A stretch of 64,000 bases of DNA, taken from assembly GCF_011947285.1 (NCBI RefSeq), contig NZ_JAAOZT010000002.1:558001-622000 (forward strand), written 5' to 3'. The translations under genes were made by a program, and so were the position numbers. Origin of the DNA: Glaciimonas immobilis. GTDB taxonomy: Bacteria; Pseudomonadota; Gammaproteobacteria; Burkholderiales; Burkholderiaceae_D. The notes below the pieces were generated by a model. It was given only the letters and a program-made list of their open reading frames with translations, did not search any database and had not been told where the DNA came from. Positions 42,531 to 52,301 of this stretch are shown here, in pieces; positions within the stretch are counted from its first letter, which is position 1, and the number at the start of each line of letters is the position of its first letter.

Positions 42531-43379
42531 TTAATTCTCGGTGTGCCAGACCTTAATCCCGTTGACCCAGGTTTTTGCGGGCAACTTTGTTTCTAAGGTA
42601 ATTTCGGTCGCACGTTCATAAAGCGTCGTAAAATCCGGCTTCCATGCAGTTTTAAAAGCAATGGCGATGACGTTACCATCGTGTACCTCAGGCAAACACC
42701 ACACATCGTCAAATGCGAACAGCATGGCTTTCAGGTTTTTGGCAAAGCTTGGATGATCGCCAAATAAGTTCACAGTCATGATGCCATCATCGGTCAGGCA
42801 CGCGGCGCAAGCACTATAAAACTCTGGTGTATCGAGAACCGGACCTTTTGCGGTCGCATCGTACAAATCGACTTGCAGCGCGTCAATCGTAGTGCGATTA
42901 GCCGGATTCATAACAAAGTCCATTGCGTCCATTTCCAGAACCGACAAACGGTCGTCGTCTGGTGGAAGCTTAAACATGGTCGTGCATATCGTCAGTACGG
43001 ATGGATTGAGCTCGACCGCAGTGACGCGCGCAGCGGGAAATTGACGATAGCTGAACTTGGTCAACGCAGCGGTACCCAAGCCTAGCTGAACGATATGTTT
43101 TGGTTGGTCATTGAATAACATCCACGCCATCATTTGCTGGGCGTATTCAAGTTCCAGCCAGTCTGGCTTGCGTAAACGCATCGCGCCCTGGACCCACTCG
43201 GTACCAAAATGAAGAAAACGGACGCCGTCTTGCTCGGACAAAGTAACGGGAGCGAACTTGGGCTTGCGCGGAGGTTTTGGTTCGGCTTTAGGTTCTTTAG
43301 TATCGATTTTTTTCAGGCGCTTGCTGGGACCTGCTTTAAGATTAGCTTCGGCTTCGATGGATTTGCGTTTGATCAGCAT
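42531..43379 (-). CDS. Spermidine synthase-like methyltransferase-fold protein
   Basis: A protein of 282 residues. The N-terminal 45 residues are a Lys/Pro-rich basic tail. From about residue 100 it has a Rossmann-like domain: IVQLGLGTAALTKFSYRQFP, VTAVELNPSVLTICTTMFKL, LSVLEMDAMDFV and the IDALQVDLYDA motif. These follow the polyamine synthase superfamily binding site, with Glu in VELNP and Asp in VDLYD. The family includes many proteins with no proven aminopropyltransferase activity. It lies in a separate unit between the DNA glycosylase gene and the GspE-type gene. Confidence 0.85.
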   Translation of the reverse strand: MLIKRKSIEAEANLKAGPSKRLKKIDTKEPKAEPKPPRKPKFAPVTLSEQDGVRFLHFGTEWVQGAMRLRKPDWLELEYAQQMMAWMLFNDQPKHIVQLGLGTAALTKFSYRQFPAARVTAVELNPSVLTICTTMFKLPPDDDRLSVLEMDAMDFVMNPANRTTIDALQVDLYDATAKGPVLDTPEFYSACAACLTDDGIMTVNLFGDHPSFAKNLKAMLFAFDDVWCLPEVHDGNVIAIAFKTAWKPDFTTLYERATEITLETKLPAKTWVNGIKVWHTEN

Positions 43380-43455
43380 TGTCTGAGTATTGGTAAGACG
43401 TAAATTGTTGCATTGAAAGGTGAAATTGGGGTGACATCCGATAAAAATAGTATCT

Positions 43456-43995
43456 TTACCGCATGATACCGCGCCAGAGGGCTAGCTTCTGCACAAATGT
43501 AGATTGCGCGTTGGCTGGCGAGGATGACGGCAAGATCAGGGTCTCAAAACCAGCCGCCTCAAACTGACCGGCAAACTTGCCAGAAGTCTTTCCATTAAAG
43601 CAAATCCGAACTAATTGCGGACAGCGTTGCTGTAGCAAATCAAACTGGTTAGCGAGAGGATGGCGAATTGCGCTGTCGAGACTACCACTACGCTCACATC
43701 CCGCAAGAACGTCCCATAAACCTACCCCACGCGAAAGTAACCGCGTCAGGCGGTCCGCATAAGCCAAAGTGACAAGATCATCAGCGAGTACCGCCGATAA
43801 TAAGGACCAGAATTGATTGCGTGGGTGACCGTAATATTGTTGCGCGGCTAACGACGCGACTCCTGGGAAGCTCCCCAAAATCACGATGCGCGTATTTTCA
43901 TCGATGACCGGGGCGAAACCTGTGAGGCTGGTATTTTCAGGCTTAAGGATAGAAGAGGGTGACGCTGTTAGCATACGGTGTTTGGACGTTAACAT
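43456..43995 (-). CDS. DNA-deoxyinosine (hypoxanthine) glycosylase, UDG superfamily
   Basis: A protein of 179 residues. The motif RIVILGSFPGVASLAAQQYYGHPRNQFW at about residues 30-57 is the hallmark of the family 6 uracil-DNA-glycosylase-like enzymes that remove hypoxanthine; the Asn of HPRNQFW is the likely catalytic residue. Later motifs are VGLWDVLAGCERSGSLDSAI, ICFNGKTSGKFA and LILPSSSPANA (the DNA-contact loop). It repairs deaminated adenine. It sits 76 bp upstream of the spermidine synthase-like gene. Confidence 0.88.
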   Translation of the reverse strand: MLTSKHRMLTASPSSILKPENTSLTGFAPVIDENTRIVILGSFPGVASLAAQQYYGHPRNQFWSLLSAVLADDLVTLAYADRLTRLLSRGVGLWDVLAGCERSGSLDSAIRHPLANQFDLLQQRCPQLVRICFNGKTSGKFAGQFEAAGFETLILPSSSPANAQSTFVQKLALWRGIMR

Positions 43996-44255
43996 CTCAG
44001 GGATCGGTATATTATCGACTTTATGCGCCTTTTAGCGTGATGTAACATGCGTGCATCCTCAAGCGAACAAAGGGTATGCGCGAATCGTACTTGCGGCCCT
44101 GTAAATGTAAAGTTTATATGTTATCTCGCCTTTTTCAAATCGTAATTGGTTTGAACTGATAATAACTACTATGCACGAAAGTGTCTTGCCCACCTAAGCG
44201 AGTTATTCTGCTTATATTAGGTTCTCAGTTTACTATTTTATTCAGGAGTATCCGC

Positions 44256-45005
44256 ATGCATCAACCCGTGATTCTGATTACCGGTGGCAGTCGCGGCATT
44301 GGCGCTGCAACGGCAATTTTGGCAGGTGAGCAAGGCTACGCAGTGTGCGTCAATTATGTCCGCAACCGCGATGCCGCTGAAGTAGTGGTCAGCGCTATCG
44401 TAGCGAGAGGTGGGACTGCGATTGCAGTTGCGGCTGACGTCGCCATAGAGGCAGACGTAGTAAGACTTTTTGCGATGGTCGATGCAAAGCTAGGGGTGCT
44501 GACGGCATTGGTCAACAACGCTGGCATTCTCGAAACGCAGATGCGTCTTGAGCAAATGGATGCCGCGCGTTTGCAGCGAATCTTTGCAACCAATGTCATC
44601 GGTAGCTTTATTTGTGCCCGCGAAGCGGTCAGGCGCATGTCTACGGCGATGGGCGGCAAGGGCGGCGCGATTGTCAATGTATCCTCGGTGGCATCCCGCA
44701 TAGGTGGCCCCGGAGAATACATTGATTACGCTTCATCTAAGGGGGCGATTGATACCATGACAACAGGATTAGCCAAGGAGGTCGCCCAACAAGGTATTCG
44801 GGTAAATGCTGTCCGGCCTGGGGTTATCTACACCGACATCCATGCCAGTGGCGGTGAAGCCGGGCGGGTGGACAGAGTAAAAGACGCGATTCCAATGCAG
44901 CGTGGTGGTGGTTCGGATGAAGTCGCGCAAGCAATAATGTGGCTGCTGTCGGATCAGGCATCCTACTCGACGGGCGCGTTTATAGACGTTTCTGGCGGCC
45001 GTTAA
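44256..45005 (+). CDS. SDR-family oxidoreductase
   Basis: A protein of 249 residues from the ATG at 44256, preceded by CAGGAG; the frame is open to 44181 without a site. Motifs are ITGGSRGIG (residues 7-15), VNNAGI near 89, Ser in VNVSSVASRIG, YASSK (Tyr-x-x-x-Lys) and VRPGVIYTDIHASGG. The C-terminus SYSTGAFIDVSGGR is that of a tetrameric classical SDR. Glucose-1-dehydrogenase-like or 3-oxoacyl-ACP-reductase-like; substrate not predictable. It lies upstream of a CidA/LrgB pair but is not obviously linked to it. Confidence 0.9.
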   Translation: MHQPVILITGGSRGIGAATAILAGEQGYAVCVNYVRNRDAAEVVVSAIVARGGTAIAVAADVAIEADVVRLFAMVDAKLGVLTALVNNAGILETQMRLEQMDAARLQRIFATNVIGSFICAREAVRRMSTAMGGKGGAIVNVSSVASRIGGPGEYIDYASSKGAIDTMTTGLAKEVAQQGIRVNAVRPGVIYTDIHASGGEAGRVDRVKDAIPMQRGGGSDEVAQAIMWLLSDQASYSTGAFIDVSGGR

Positions 45006-45081
45006 ACGCTGCACAATGTTTTGGTAGCCAGTCGTGGCTTTAATTTACTATTGTTCGCCATTGCTCGGATTTGCCGCCGGA

Positions 45082-45207
45082 ATGTTACTGCTAGTCGCAG
45101 TAATGCTATTGACTCTGCAGGTGCTACCCGTTGCCGCCGTATTGCCGCTATCGATTATCTTATCTGTTGTCGCGGATGAGGGTGAACAAGTCTTGAGTAT
45201 TTTTTAG
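45082..45207 (+). CDS. Possible small hydrophobic membrane protein upstream of cidA
   Basis: A 41-codon open frame (57 if the GTG at 45034 is used) reading MLLLVAVMLLTLQVLPVAAV then LPLSIILSVVADEGEQVLSI before the stop. It is strongly hydrophobic, could form one or two membrane helices, and ends 20 bp before the cidA-like gene. The ribosome site is weak. It may be a real leader or membrane peptide, or chance sequence. Evidence is the hydrophobic run and position only. Confidence 0.25.
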   Translation: MLLLVAVMLLTLQVLPVAAVLPLSIILSVVADEGEQVLSIF

Positions 45208-45227
45208 GGAAATAAAGGGTTTAACCA

Positions 45228-45659
45228 ATGCTTGTGACATTTGCCACCTTACTTGTTTTTCAGTGTCTGGGCGAGGGCATCACCTTTGCCCTCAATCTAC
45301 CCATACCCGGACCTGTCGTCGGTATGCTGCTGTTGTTTGTGGCATTGCTACTTGTTCCCGGACTGCTGGAGCGCATTGAAGAAACCGGTAGCGAATTATT
45401 ACGTCATTTATCGCTTCTATTTGTACCCGCAGGCGTCGGTATTGTTGTATCTGCCGCCACGGTCCGCGGGCATTGGCTGGCAGTGATTGTATCGGTTGTG
45501 GCCAGCACCATTCTTACGCTGGCGGTGACGGCAACGGTAATGCGCTTGACTATGCCGCGGCGACACCAGAAGGACGATGCAATACCCGAGGTGCTGCAGG
45601 ACGATCCTGCTGCCCCTGACTTAAGCAGCATTCCACCCAAAGGGAATGAGCATGCATAA
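45228..45659 (+). CDS. CidA/LrgA-family holin-like protein
   Basis: A protein of 143 residues with four hydrophobic segments (TFATLLVFQCLGEGITFALN, VVGMLLLFVALLLVPGLL, LLFVPAGVGIVVSAATVRG, WLAVIVSVVASTILTLAVTA). The PGPVVGMLLL and FVPAGVG motifs are diagnostic of CidA/LrgA. The last 30 residues are a polar cytoplasmic tail. CidA-type proteins act as holin-like membrane proteins, or in export of pyruvate and other small metabolites, together with CidB/LrgB. The stop overlaps the lrgB-like start by 8 bp, so the two are translationally coupled. Confidence 0.9.
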   Translation: MLVTFATLLVFQCLGEGITFALNLPIPGPVVGMLLLFVALLLVPGLLERIEETGSELLRHLSLLFVPAGVGIVVSAATVRGHWLAVIVSVVASTILTLAVTATVMRLTMPRRHQKDDAIPEVLQDDPAAPDLSSIPPKGNEHA

Positions 45660-46404
45660 CATTGCGCAGTTGGGGACCATCTGGGTGTACCTTGCCGGCT
45701 CACCATTACTCGGCTTGACGCTGACTTTGTGCGCCTATACAAGTGCGTTCTGGGTATATAGCCGTTGTAAGTTTTCTCCGCTCGCTAATCCTGTCGCTAT
45801 CGCCATTGCGTTAATCGTAGTGATACTGAAAAGTACCGGAATGTCATATCAGGATTATTTCTCCGGCGCGCAATTCGTGCATTTTTTACTTGGTCCCGCC
45901 ACGGTGGCGTTGGCGATTCCTCTGGCGCGTCAGTTGCCACGCTTGCGCCGTTCATTTGTGCCGCTGGTCTGCGGATTGTTTACCGGTTCCGTGACGGCAA
46001 TCATTTCAGCAGTAGCCATCATTGTGCTGATGGGCGGATCTTATCAGTTAGCGATCTCTATCGGACCGAAATCGGCGACCACGCCTATAGCCATGGGCGT
46101 TGCCGAAAAATTAGGTGGCCTTCCGGCATTGACAGCGGTGCTGGTTATTGGCACGGGTATTTTCGGTGCGGTTATTGGGCGATTTCTGTTCAACTGGATG
46201 CGCATCGATTCTCACGAAGTACGTGGGTTTGCATTAGGTGTGACCTCGCACGGGATCGGCACTGCGCGCGCGTTTCAGGTCAGTGCCGAGATGGGGGCTT
46301 TCGCTGGTTTGGGAATGGGAATGAACGGCGTGCTGACGGCATTTCTTGCACCATGGCTAATACCGATACTCATCAACAATTTATCGCCGTTTATCTCAAA
46401 GTGA
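45652..46404 (+). CDS. LrgB/CidB-family membrane protein
   Basis: A protein of 250 residues from the ATG at 45652, chosen over the ATG at 45646 because AAAGGGA is 7 bases before it. It has seven or more helices. LrgB hallmarks are FLLGPATVALAIPL, LVCGLFTGSVTAII, the SIGPKSATTPIAMGVAEKLG stretch near residues 130-150, and GVTSHGIGTARAFQ. It pairs with the CidA-like protein upstream. The two-gene unit may control autolysis, membrane leakage or pyruvate transport. No LytSR-type regulator is adjacent. Confidence 0.92.
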   Translation: MHNIAQLGTIWVYLAGSPLLGLTLTLCAYTSAFWVYSRCKFSPLANPVAIAIALIVVILKSTGMSYQDYFSGAQFVHFLLGPATVALAIPLARQLPRLRRSFVPLVCGLFTGSVTAIISAVAIIVLMGGSYQLAISIGPKSATTPIAMGVAEKLGGLPALTAVLVIGTGIFGAVIGRFLFNWMRIDSHEVRGFALGVTSHGIGTARAFQVSAEMGAFAGLGMGMNGVLTAFLAPWLIPILINNLSPFISK

Positions 46405-46551
46405 CGGCAAGGCGACTTAATGACCGGATTAAAGTCCTATCTGGGTATCTGGGAATCCGGCCTCAGCCCTTCTTGTTTGAGACGGATGCATGAAGAGTCG
46501 GTTTAAAAAGATGGTCTCGGATGGATGCATTTCGTTGGCGGAACTCAGCAA

Positions 46552-47532
46552 TTACGATGTTCCACTTTCCCTTTTTTTGCTAAGGTCTTCCGCTATCGCT
46601 GCGTTCTTCGCCTCAATTAAGGTGTTATTGGGCTTTTTTTTTGTCGCCTGACTAGGAACGGCGGGCGCCGCCGAAGGCATCGGTTGCTCCTTTCTTGATC
46701 CGAAAGTCAGTGCGTAAGCCCAGGTAAACTCAGCGCCCATCAGAAATATCTGAGCGGAGTAGTACACCCACACCAGTACGGCGACCAACGAACCGGCAGC
46801 GCCAAATCCTGAAGTCATACCGCTTTTACCGATATACAGACCGATCAAAAATTTTCCGATTGTAAAGAGTAGGGCGGTAACGGCGGAACCGATCCACACG
46901 TCGGCCCAATCAACCTTTACCCGCGGCATAAATTTGTAAATCATTGCAAACAAGACCGTGATGAATGCAAAGCTGATAATAAAATTTATTAAATGACCGA
47001 GAATTTCCCATCCTTCGAACAGAGAACCCCAAACTGTCCCTAATGCAGCGAGCGCTGCACTGATTACCAGCGATACAATCAACAAAAATCCGATACCCAT
47101 TATCATACCGAAAGACAATAGGCGTGCGCGCAGTAAGCTCCAGATTCCTCCCTTGTCTCTTTTGGGAGCACGCCATATGCGATCTAGCGCAGTCTGCAGT
47201 TCTCCAAAAACCGTGGTCGCACCAACCAGCAACAAGACTCCCCCTACCACCGTGGCGGCAATGCTTTGGCTCGGCTTACTGGCACTTTCAAGCAGTCCTT
47301 GCACGGCTTGGGCACCTTGCGGGCCCATCAATTCTTGCAGTTGCGCGACAATTTCGCCGCGTGCGGCGTCTACGCCAAAGATTAGTCCGGCAATTGAAAT
47401 CACAATCAAGAGTAACGGGGCGATTGAGAACATGGTGTAGTAAGCCAGCGCCGCACCCATGCTTTGCGCATAGTCATCGACCCAGGATGAGGTTGCGGCT
47501 TTAATCAGAATCCAGATATTTTTTAACGTCAT
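46552..47532 (-). CDS. YihY/BrkB-family inner-membrane protein
   Basis: A protein of 326 residues from the ATG at 47532. It has six membrane helices. Family motifs are MGAALAYYTMFSIAPLLLIV at about residues 25-45, QTALDRIWRAP, YKFMPRVKVDWADVWIGSAV and SLVAVLVWVYYSAQIFLMGA then EFT. The C-terminal 45 residues are a basic polar tail. Once mislabelled ribonuclease BN, the family has no proven enzymatic role. The gene converges on lrgB. Confidence 0.92.
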   Translation of the reverse strand: MTLKNIWILIKAATSSWVDDYAQSMGAALAYYTMFSIAPLLLIVISIAGLIFGVDAARGEIVAQLQELMGPQGAQAVQGLLESASKPSQSIAATVVGGVLLLVGATTVFGELQTALDRIWRAPKRDKGGIWSLLRARLLSFGMIMGIGFLLIVSLVISAALAALGTVWGSLFEGWEILGHLINFIISFAFITVLFAMIYKFMPRVKVDWADVWIGSAVTALLFTIGKFLIGLYIGKSGMTSGFGAAGSLVAVLVWVYYSAQIFLMGAEFTWAYALTFGSRKEQPMPSAAPAVPSQATKKKPNNTLIEAKNAAIAEDLSKKRESGTS

Positions 47533-47859
47533 GACATCTCGCCGCAACGATGAAAATGCTTATTCTACCAACATTTTTGGGTGTCGTTTACCTTAACTGT
47601 TTGTAGGACTGTGTCTGAATTACCGCATTACCGATTTACTTTCCGCACTTATCTTGGAGTTAACTTTGCAGTTTACAAATGCAAGGAAGGCAGCCGCGTT
47701 AGTGCTGGCAATTCTTCGAAAGATCGAAATTGCCAAATGTTAGATTATTTACTATATTAAAAATTATCATTCACTTGGAATGCGTTATTACCCACCACGC
47801 CAATCAGTCACAAGCGAAACCAGGTGGGCTTTCATTTGTTCACCGTCAAAGGAAAAAAA

Positions 47860-48408
47860 ATGAAAAGATTGCTCAAAACTCTTTTTTTCAGTGTTGCAAC
47901 CTTTGGGTTTACTACTGGTGCGCCCGCGGCGACTGATACTGCAAAAACAACCTACAAGGCGGCTGAAGACAGCGCTACCGCGACCTATAAAGCCTCACGC
48001 GCCAAATGCGATGCTTTGAGCGGCAATCCTAAGAATGTATGTATCGAAGAGGCCAAAGCAACCGAAAAACGTAGTAAAGCCGAAGCCGAAGCGCATTACA
48101 AAAATACCCCGAAAGCATACATGGGAGCGCGCATCGAAGCAGCAGACGGCGACTATGCAGTTGCCAAAGAGAAATGCAATGCGTTCAACGGAAATGCAAA
48201 AGACACTTGTGCCAAGGAAGCAAAAGCAGCACATACCAAGGCAGTAGTTGATGCAAAGTCCAACAAAGAAATGAATGAGGTGCAAACGAAAGCGACGATG
48301 GACAAGCGCGACGCCGACTATGACGTGGCAATCACCAAGTGCGATTCTCTGGCCGGGTCTGCTAAGGACAGCTGCGTCGCAACAACCAGGGCCAAATATA
48401 ATAAATAA
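47860..48408 (+). CDS. Exported protein with three CxxxxG...C repeats
   Basis: A protein of 182 residues from the ATG at 47860, with AAAGG upstream. Its signal peptide is residues 1-24 (LLKTLFFSVATFGFTTGAPA). The mature part is Ala/Lys-rich and helical, with three repeats: AKCDALSGNPKNVC, EKCNAFNGNAKDTC and TKCDSLAGSAKDSC. Each is a pair of cysteines 11 residues apart within a helix-turn, presumably closed by an intramolecular disulfide. Helical spacers separate the repeats. I know it only as a hypothetical periplasmic protein in this order. It is followed by a bidirectional terminator. Confidence 0.8.
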   Translation: MKRLLKTLFFSVATFGFTTGAPAATDTAKTTYKAAEDSATATYKASRAKCDALSGNPKNVCIEEAKATEKRSKAEAEAHYKNTPKAYMGARIEAADGDYAVAKEKCNAFNGNAKDTCAKEAKAAHTKAVVDAKSNKEMNEVQTKATMDKRDADYDVAITKCDSLAGSAKDSCVATTRAKYNK

Positions 48409-48527
48409 ATCGGCATAACGGCACGTTGTATATGCGTAGGTGAACGGTTCCGCAGATGGTCAATCAGATGCAATATTTGTTTGAAAAATTTGACGACTGA
48501 AGACTCAGGGTGTATTTATTGTTTATA

Positions 48528-48557
48528 AAAATAGGGAGCATCTGGCTCCCTGTTTTT
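48528..48557. terminator. Bidirectional rho-independent terminator
   Basis: AGGGAGC (48533-48539) pairs perfectly with GCTCCCT (48545-48551) around a 5-nt loop, with A-rich sequence on the left and GTTTTT on the right. It separates the convergent Cys-repeat gene and htpG. Confidence 0.85.
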
Positions 48558-48584
48558 GGTATTTCTTTTAAACTTTAGTGATAC

Positions 48585-50498
48585 TTACTTCGCAGACAGA
48601 CCTAGCAACATCTCATTGAGGCGTTTCACAAAGGAGGCCGGATCAGCCAGTGCGCCGCCTTCGGCTAACATTGCCTGATCGAAGAGAATATTCGCCCAGT
48701 CGTCGAATTTCGATTCTTCGTATTTCAGACGCTGTACTAACGGATGGTCTGGATTGATCTCTAAAATTGGCTTGGAGTCTGGAGCGTCCTGACCAGCGGC
48801 CTTCAACATCCGCATCAAGTTGCCGGATAATTCGTTAGTATCGGCGACCAGACAGGCAGGCGAATCAGTAAGGCGGAAAGTAACGCGAACATCTTTAGCT
48901 TTGGCAGCGAGCGAAAGCTTCATCTTTTCAGCCAGATCCTTGAACTGGGTTTCAGTTTCTTCGTGCTGTTTCTTCTCAGCTTCGTCTTCCAACGTGCCGA
49001 GATCCAGTCCGCCCTTGGCGACTGATGCCAACTCTTTACCTTCAAAGTCTTGCAAGAACGATAGCATCCACTCGTCAACACGGTCAGTTAGCAGCAATAC
49101 TTCGACACCTTTTTTGCGGAAAATTTCCAGATGCGGACTGTTCCTGGCCGCAGTAAAAGTTTCGCCAGTGGCGTAATAGATCTTGTCCTGACCTTCTTTC
49201 ATGCGACCGATATAATCGGCGAATGAGACTGTTTGGGCGTCGCCATCATTATTGGTAGAAGCAAAGCGAAGTAGTTTGGCGATACGATCCTTATTGGTCG
49301 CATCTTCTCCCAGGCCTTCTTTCAGTACTTGGCCGAACTGGGTCCAGAACGTTGCGTATTTGTCTTTTTGTGCCTGGTCATCGTTATTTGCCAGTTCTTC
49401 CAGCATGCTTAATACACGCTTGGTCGAGCCTTCGCGGATAACGCGTACATCACGCGATTCTTGCAGGATTTCACGTGAGACGTTCAATGGCAAGTCTGCT
49501 GAGTCAATGACGCCTTTAACAAAGCGCAGATAGACCGGCATTAATTGTTCGGCGTCGTCCATGATAAAAACGCGCTTGACGTATAGCTTAATCCCGCCCC
49601 GCTTGTTGCGATCCCATAGATCAAATGGCGCACGTGCAGGGATGTACAGTAATTGCGTGTATTCGCTGCGGCCTTCTACGCGATTATGGGTATAAATCAG
49701 CGGCGCTTCGAAGTCGTGCGAGACGTGTTTGTAGAACTCGACGTATTGCTCTTCAGTGATGTCCGACTTGCTGCGCGCCCACAATGCGCTGGCTTGATTG
49801 ACGGTCTCGAAATGTTCGGTAACAAGTGTTTCTTTCTTTTCTTCGTCCCATTCTTCTTTCTGCATCAGGATCGGCAGTGAGATATGGTCGGAATATTTCT
49901 GAATGATCGATTTGAGTTTCCAGGCTGACAGAAATTCATCTTCCTCGGGACGCAGGTGCAAAACGATGTCGGTGCCACGGCTGACCTTGTCCATCGCTTC
50001 GATGCTGAATTCGCCAGCGCCTTCGGATTCCCAGCGCACACCTTCGGTCGGGTTGGTGCCAGCGCGACGGGTTTCAACAGTGATTTTGTCGGCAATAATA
50101 AAGGCGGAATAAAAGCCCACACCGAATTGACCGATTAATGCAGCGTCTTTTTGTTGATCGCCAGACAGTTTGGAGAAAAATTCCTTGGTACCTGATTTGG
50201 CGATGGTGCCAAGGTGCGATATCGCGTCGTCTCGCGTCATACCGATACCGTTGTCGGATACGGTAATGGTGCGAGCGGCCTTATCAAAAGTAACCTTGAT
50301 TTTTAGCTCTGGATCAGTCTCGAACAATGCACCGTTGTTAATCGCTTCGAAGCGCAACTTGTCGGCAGCATCAGAAGCATTCGATACCAACTCGCGCAAG
50401 AAAATTTCCTTGTTAGAGTACATCGAGTGAATCATCATTTGCAGCAATTGTTTGACTTCTGCCTGAAACCCCAGGGTTTGCTTTTCGGATACGGCCAT
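48585..50498 (-). CDS. htpG: Chaperone protein HtpG (Hsp90)
   Basis: A protein of 637 residues from the ATG at 50498 (GAGG upstream; the open frame continues to 50573 without homology). It is a GHKL ATPase: [45 protein letters not shown] and the [15 protein letters not shown] lid region. The middle domain has [16 protein letters not shown] and [20 protein letters not shown]. The C-terminal dimerisation domain is complete, with no cysteine or MEEVD tail. Cytosolic folding of client proteins under stress. The terminator downstream closes the transcript. Confidence 0.97.
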   Translation of the reverse strand: MAVSEKQTLGFQAEVKQLLQMMIHSMYSNKEIFLRELVSNASDAADKLRFEAINNGALFETDPELKIKVTFDKAARTITVSDNGIGMTRDDAISHLGTIAKSGTKEFFSKLSGDQQKDAALIGQFGVGFYSAFIIADKITVETRRAGTNPTEGVRWESEGAGEFSIEAMDKVSRGTDIVLHLRPEEDEFLSAWKLKSIIQKYSDHISLPILMQKEEWDEEKKETLVTEHFETVNQASALWARSKSDITEEQYVEFYKHVSHDFEAPLIYTHNRVEGRSEYTQLLYIPARAPFDLWDRNKRGGIKLYVKRVFIMDDAEQLMPVYLRFVKGVIDSADLPLNVSREILQESRDVRVIREGSTKRVLSMLEELANNDDQAQKDKYATFWTQFGQVLKEGLGEDATNKDRIAKLLRFASTNNDGDAQTVSFADYIGRMKEGQDKIYYATGETFTAARNSPHLEIFRKKGVEVLLLTDRVDEWMLSFLQDFEGKELASVAKGGLDLGTLEDEAEKKQHEETETQFKDLAEKMKLSLAAKAKDVRVTFRLTDSPACLVADTNELSGNLMRMLKAAGQDAPDSKPILEINPDHPLVQRLKYEESKFDDWANILFDQAMLAEGGALADPASFVKRLNEMLLGLSAK

Positions 50499-50661
50499 TG
50501 TTTTTACCTCTAAAAATGAAAATAAATGGAAAAAATCGACGCTATTACTGGACGGTATCAACCACCCGCACAAAAACGAATTTTCTCAAAAATGGGGTGC
50601 ACTTTGACTATTTCAAGGGGTTTTCGTGGGTTTGTTGCAGCTACCGTCGTCGCCACCGTCT

Positions 50662-52128
50662 TTAGCGCTGGCATTCTTCCTCAAGAAATCGCCACATTTC
50701 GGGGTCCGACATGGCCGCGACGTTAATCCGCATGCGGGTAGATGGTAACTGGTTTGGTGAAAATAACGCGCCCGGTGCCAGCATAAAGCCTCGCGCCGCC
50801 GCTTTTTCTGCCAGGATATTGGTATCGTAGCCCGTATCGACCCAAATGAACATTCCGGCGGGCGGCGCGATATCAACGTTCATGCCAATGCGTACCAGAT
50901 GCCGCACGGTTTTCTCGCGCGCTATATCCATCTTGGTTCGCAGGCGATCGGCGTGCTTGCGATAGTGTCCTTCAGAGAGTATTTTGTAGACCACGCGCTC
51001 GCCAATTTCTGAGGTGGTTAGCGTCGTCAGCATTTTGCGATCCGCCAGATGTTGCGCCGTTTCATGCGACGTAGCGATAAATCCCACGCGCAGGTTGGCC
51101 GATAACGTTTTTGCAAATCCGCCCAGATAGATAACGCGATTTAGCTGATCCAGCGTCGCCAGACGGGTGGCCGGCTGTACAGCCGAACCAGGGTGCATAT
51201 CGCAATAAATGTCGTCTTCAACAATGATGAAATCATGCTCTTCCGCAATTTTCAGGGTCTGGAACGCTTTCGCTGCAGACATCGATGTGGAAGTCGGGTT
51301 GTGTAATACCGACACCAGCACGTACAGTTTTGGCTTATGGATTGCCGCCAGCTCAGCCAATTTGACGATGTCCGGCCCGTCTGCCAGACGCGGAATGCCA
51401 ATTACTTTGGCACCCAGAGCAGCAAACGAACCAAACATCAAAAACCACGTCGGATCGTCAACGAAAATAACATCCCCGGGCTGCGTAAAGTGACGCGCTA
51501 CGATATCCAGCGCTTGGGTGACACCGGTCGTCGTCACAATCTGCTCGGGCGTTACCGCGATTTCAAGCTCAGCCAGCTTTAGCTGCAACTGCTGCCGTAA
51601 AGGCAAAAAGCCCTGCGGATCGCCGTACCCCAACAACTGGCTGGCGTTCTGACGACTGATGGCGCGCAACGCATTTGCAATCAAGTCCCCGTCTAGCCAT
51701 TCAGTCGGTAGCATCCCGGTTCCGGGCTTTTTCTGGTTTGGCATTTGCCTGAACATATTACGCACCAGCCATACGACGTCGATCAACGGCGGCTGCCATT
51801 GATGCGCTTGGGGCGCCTGATGTGTCGTAATTAACGGTGAGCGTTCCCGCACATAGAAGCCGGAACCGCGCCGCGACTCCAGAAAGCCTTTTGCCACCAG
51901 GCGATCATAGGCCTCGACCACCGTAAATCGCGACACGCCGTTGAACTCCGCATATTGCCGGATAGAGGGCATGCGCGAGCCTGTACGTAGCAGCTTGTCA
52001 TCGATGCGCGTTTCGATGGAGCGCACGATTTGCTCTACCAGCGAGGTGTCTGCGTCGCGTGATAATAATTGCGGCGTACCGACTAATCGCGGTGCAGCAA
52101 ATTGGCGAGATTTAAGTGTATTGGTCAT
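50662..52128 (-). CDS. MocR-type transcriptional regulator (GntR HTH fused to PLP aminotransferase domain)
   Basis: A protein of 488 residues. A GntR-family winged HTH is at about residues 25-95 (RIDDKLLRTGSRMPSIRQYA, VSRFTVVEAYDRLVAKGFLE). A linker follows, then a class I/II aminotransferase fold at 130-485. The PLP lysine is in VIYLGGFAKTLSANLRVGF, with Asp/Tyr pocket motifs FIIVEDDIYCDMHPG. MocR proteins sense PLP or PLP-amino-acid adducts. It is divergent from the DUF2917-LysE operon across 173 bp and probably regulates it. Confidence 0.93.
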   Translation of the reverse strand: MTNTLKSRQFAAPRLVGTPQLLSRDADTSLVEQIVRSIETRIDDKLLRTGSRMPSIRQYAEFNGVSRFTVVEAYDRLVAKGFLESRRGSGFYVRERSPLITTHQAPQAHQWQPPLIDVVWLVRNMFRQMPNQKKPGTGMLPTEWLDGDLIANALRAISRQNASQLLGYGDPQGFLPLRQQLQLKLAELEIAVTPEQIVTTTGVTQALDIVARHFTQPGDVIFVDDPTWFLMFGSFAALGAKVIGIPRLADGPDIVKLAELAAIHKPKLYVLVSVLHNPTSTSMSAAKAFQTLKIAEEHDFIIVEDDIYCDMHPGSAVQPATRLATLDQLNRVIYLGGFAKTLSANLRVGFIATSHETAQHLADRKMLTTLTTSEIGERVVYKILSEGHYRKHADRLRTKMDIAREKTVRHLVRIGMNVDIAPPAGMFIWVDTGYDTNILAEKAAARGFMLAPGALFSPNQLPSTRMRINVAAMSDPEMWRFLEEECQR

Positions 52129-52301
52129 ATTACCGGTGCAATATAAGGAATTACTTTGCGAAGTGTAATGGTACTGTATTGCTGATGTCAGTTAGGATAC
52201 ACCTATCCGATTGGCTTTGACAATCGTGAATACGCAAATGCGCAAGTGCTAATAGCAACCGACTATGCAAAGTTTTCAGGTGAAATTTCAGGTGGCATGC
52301 G

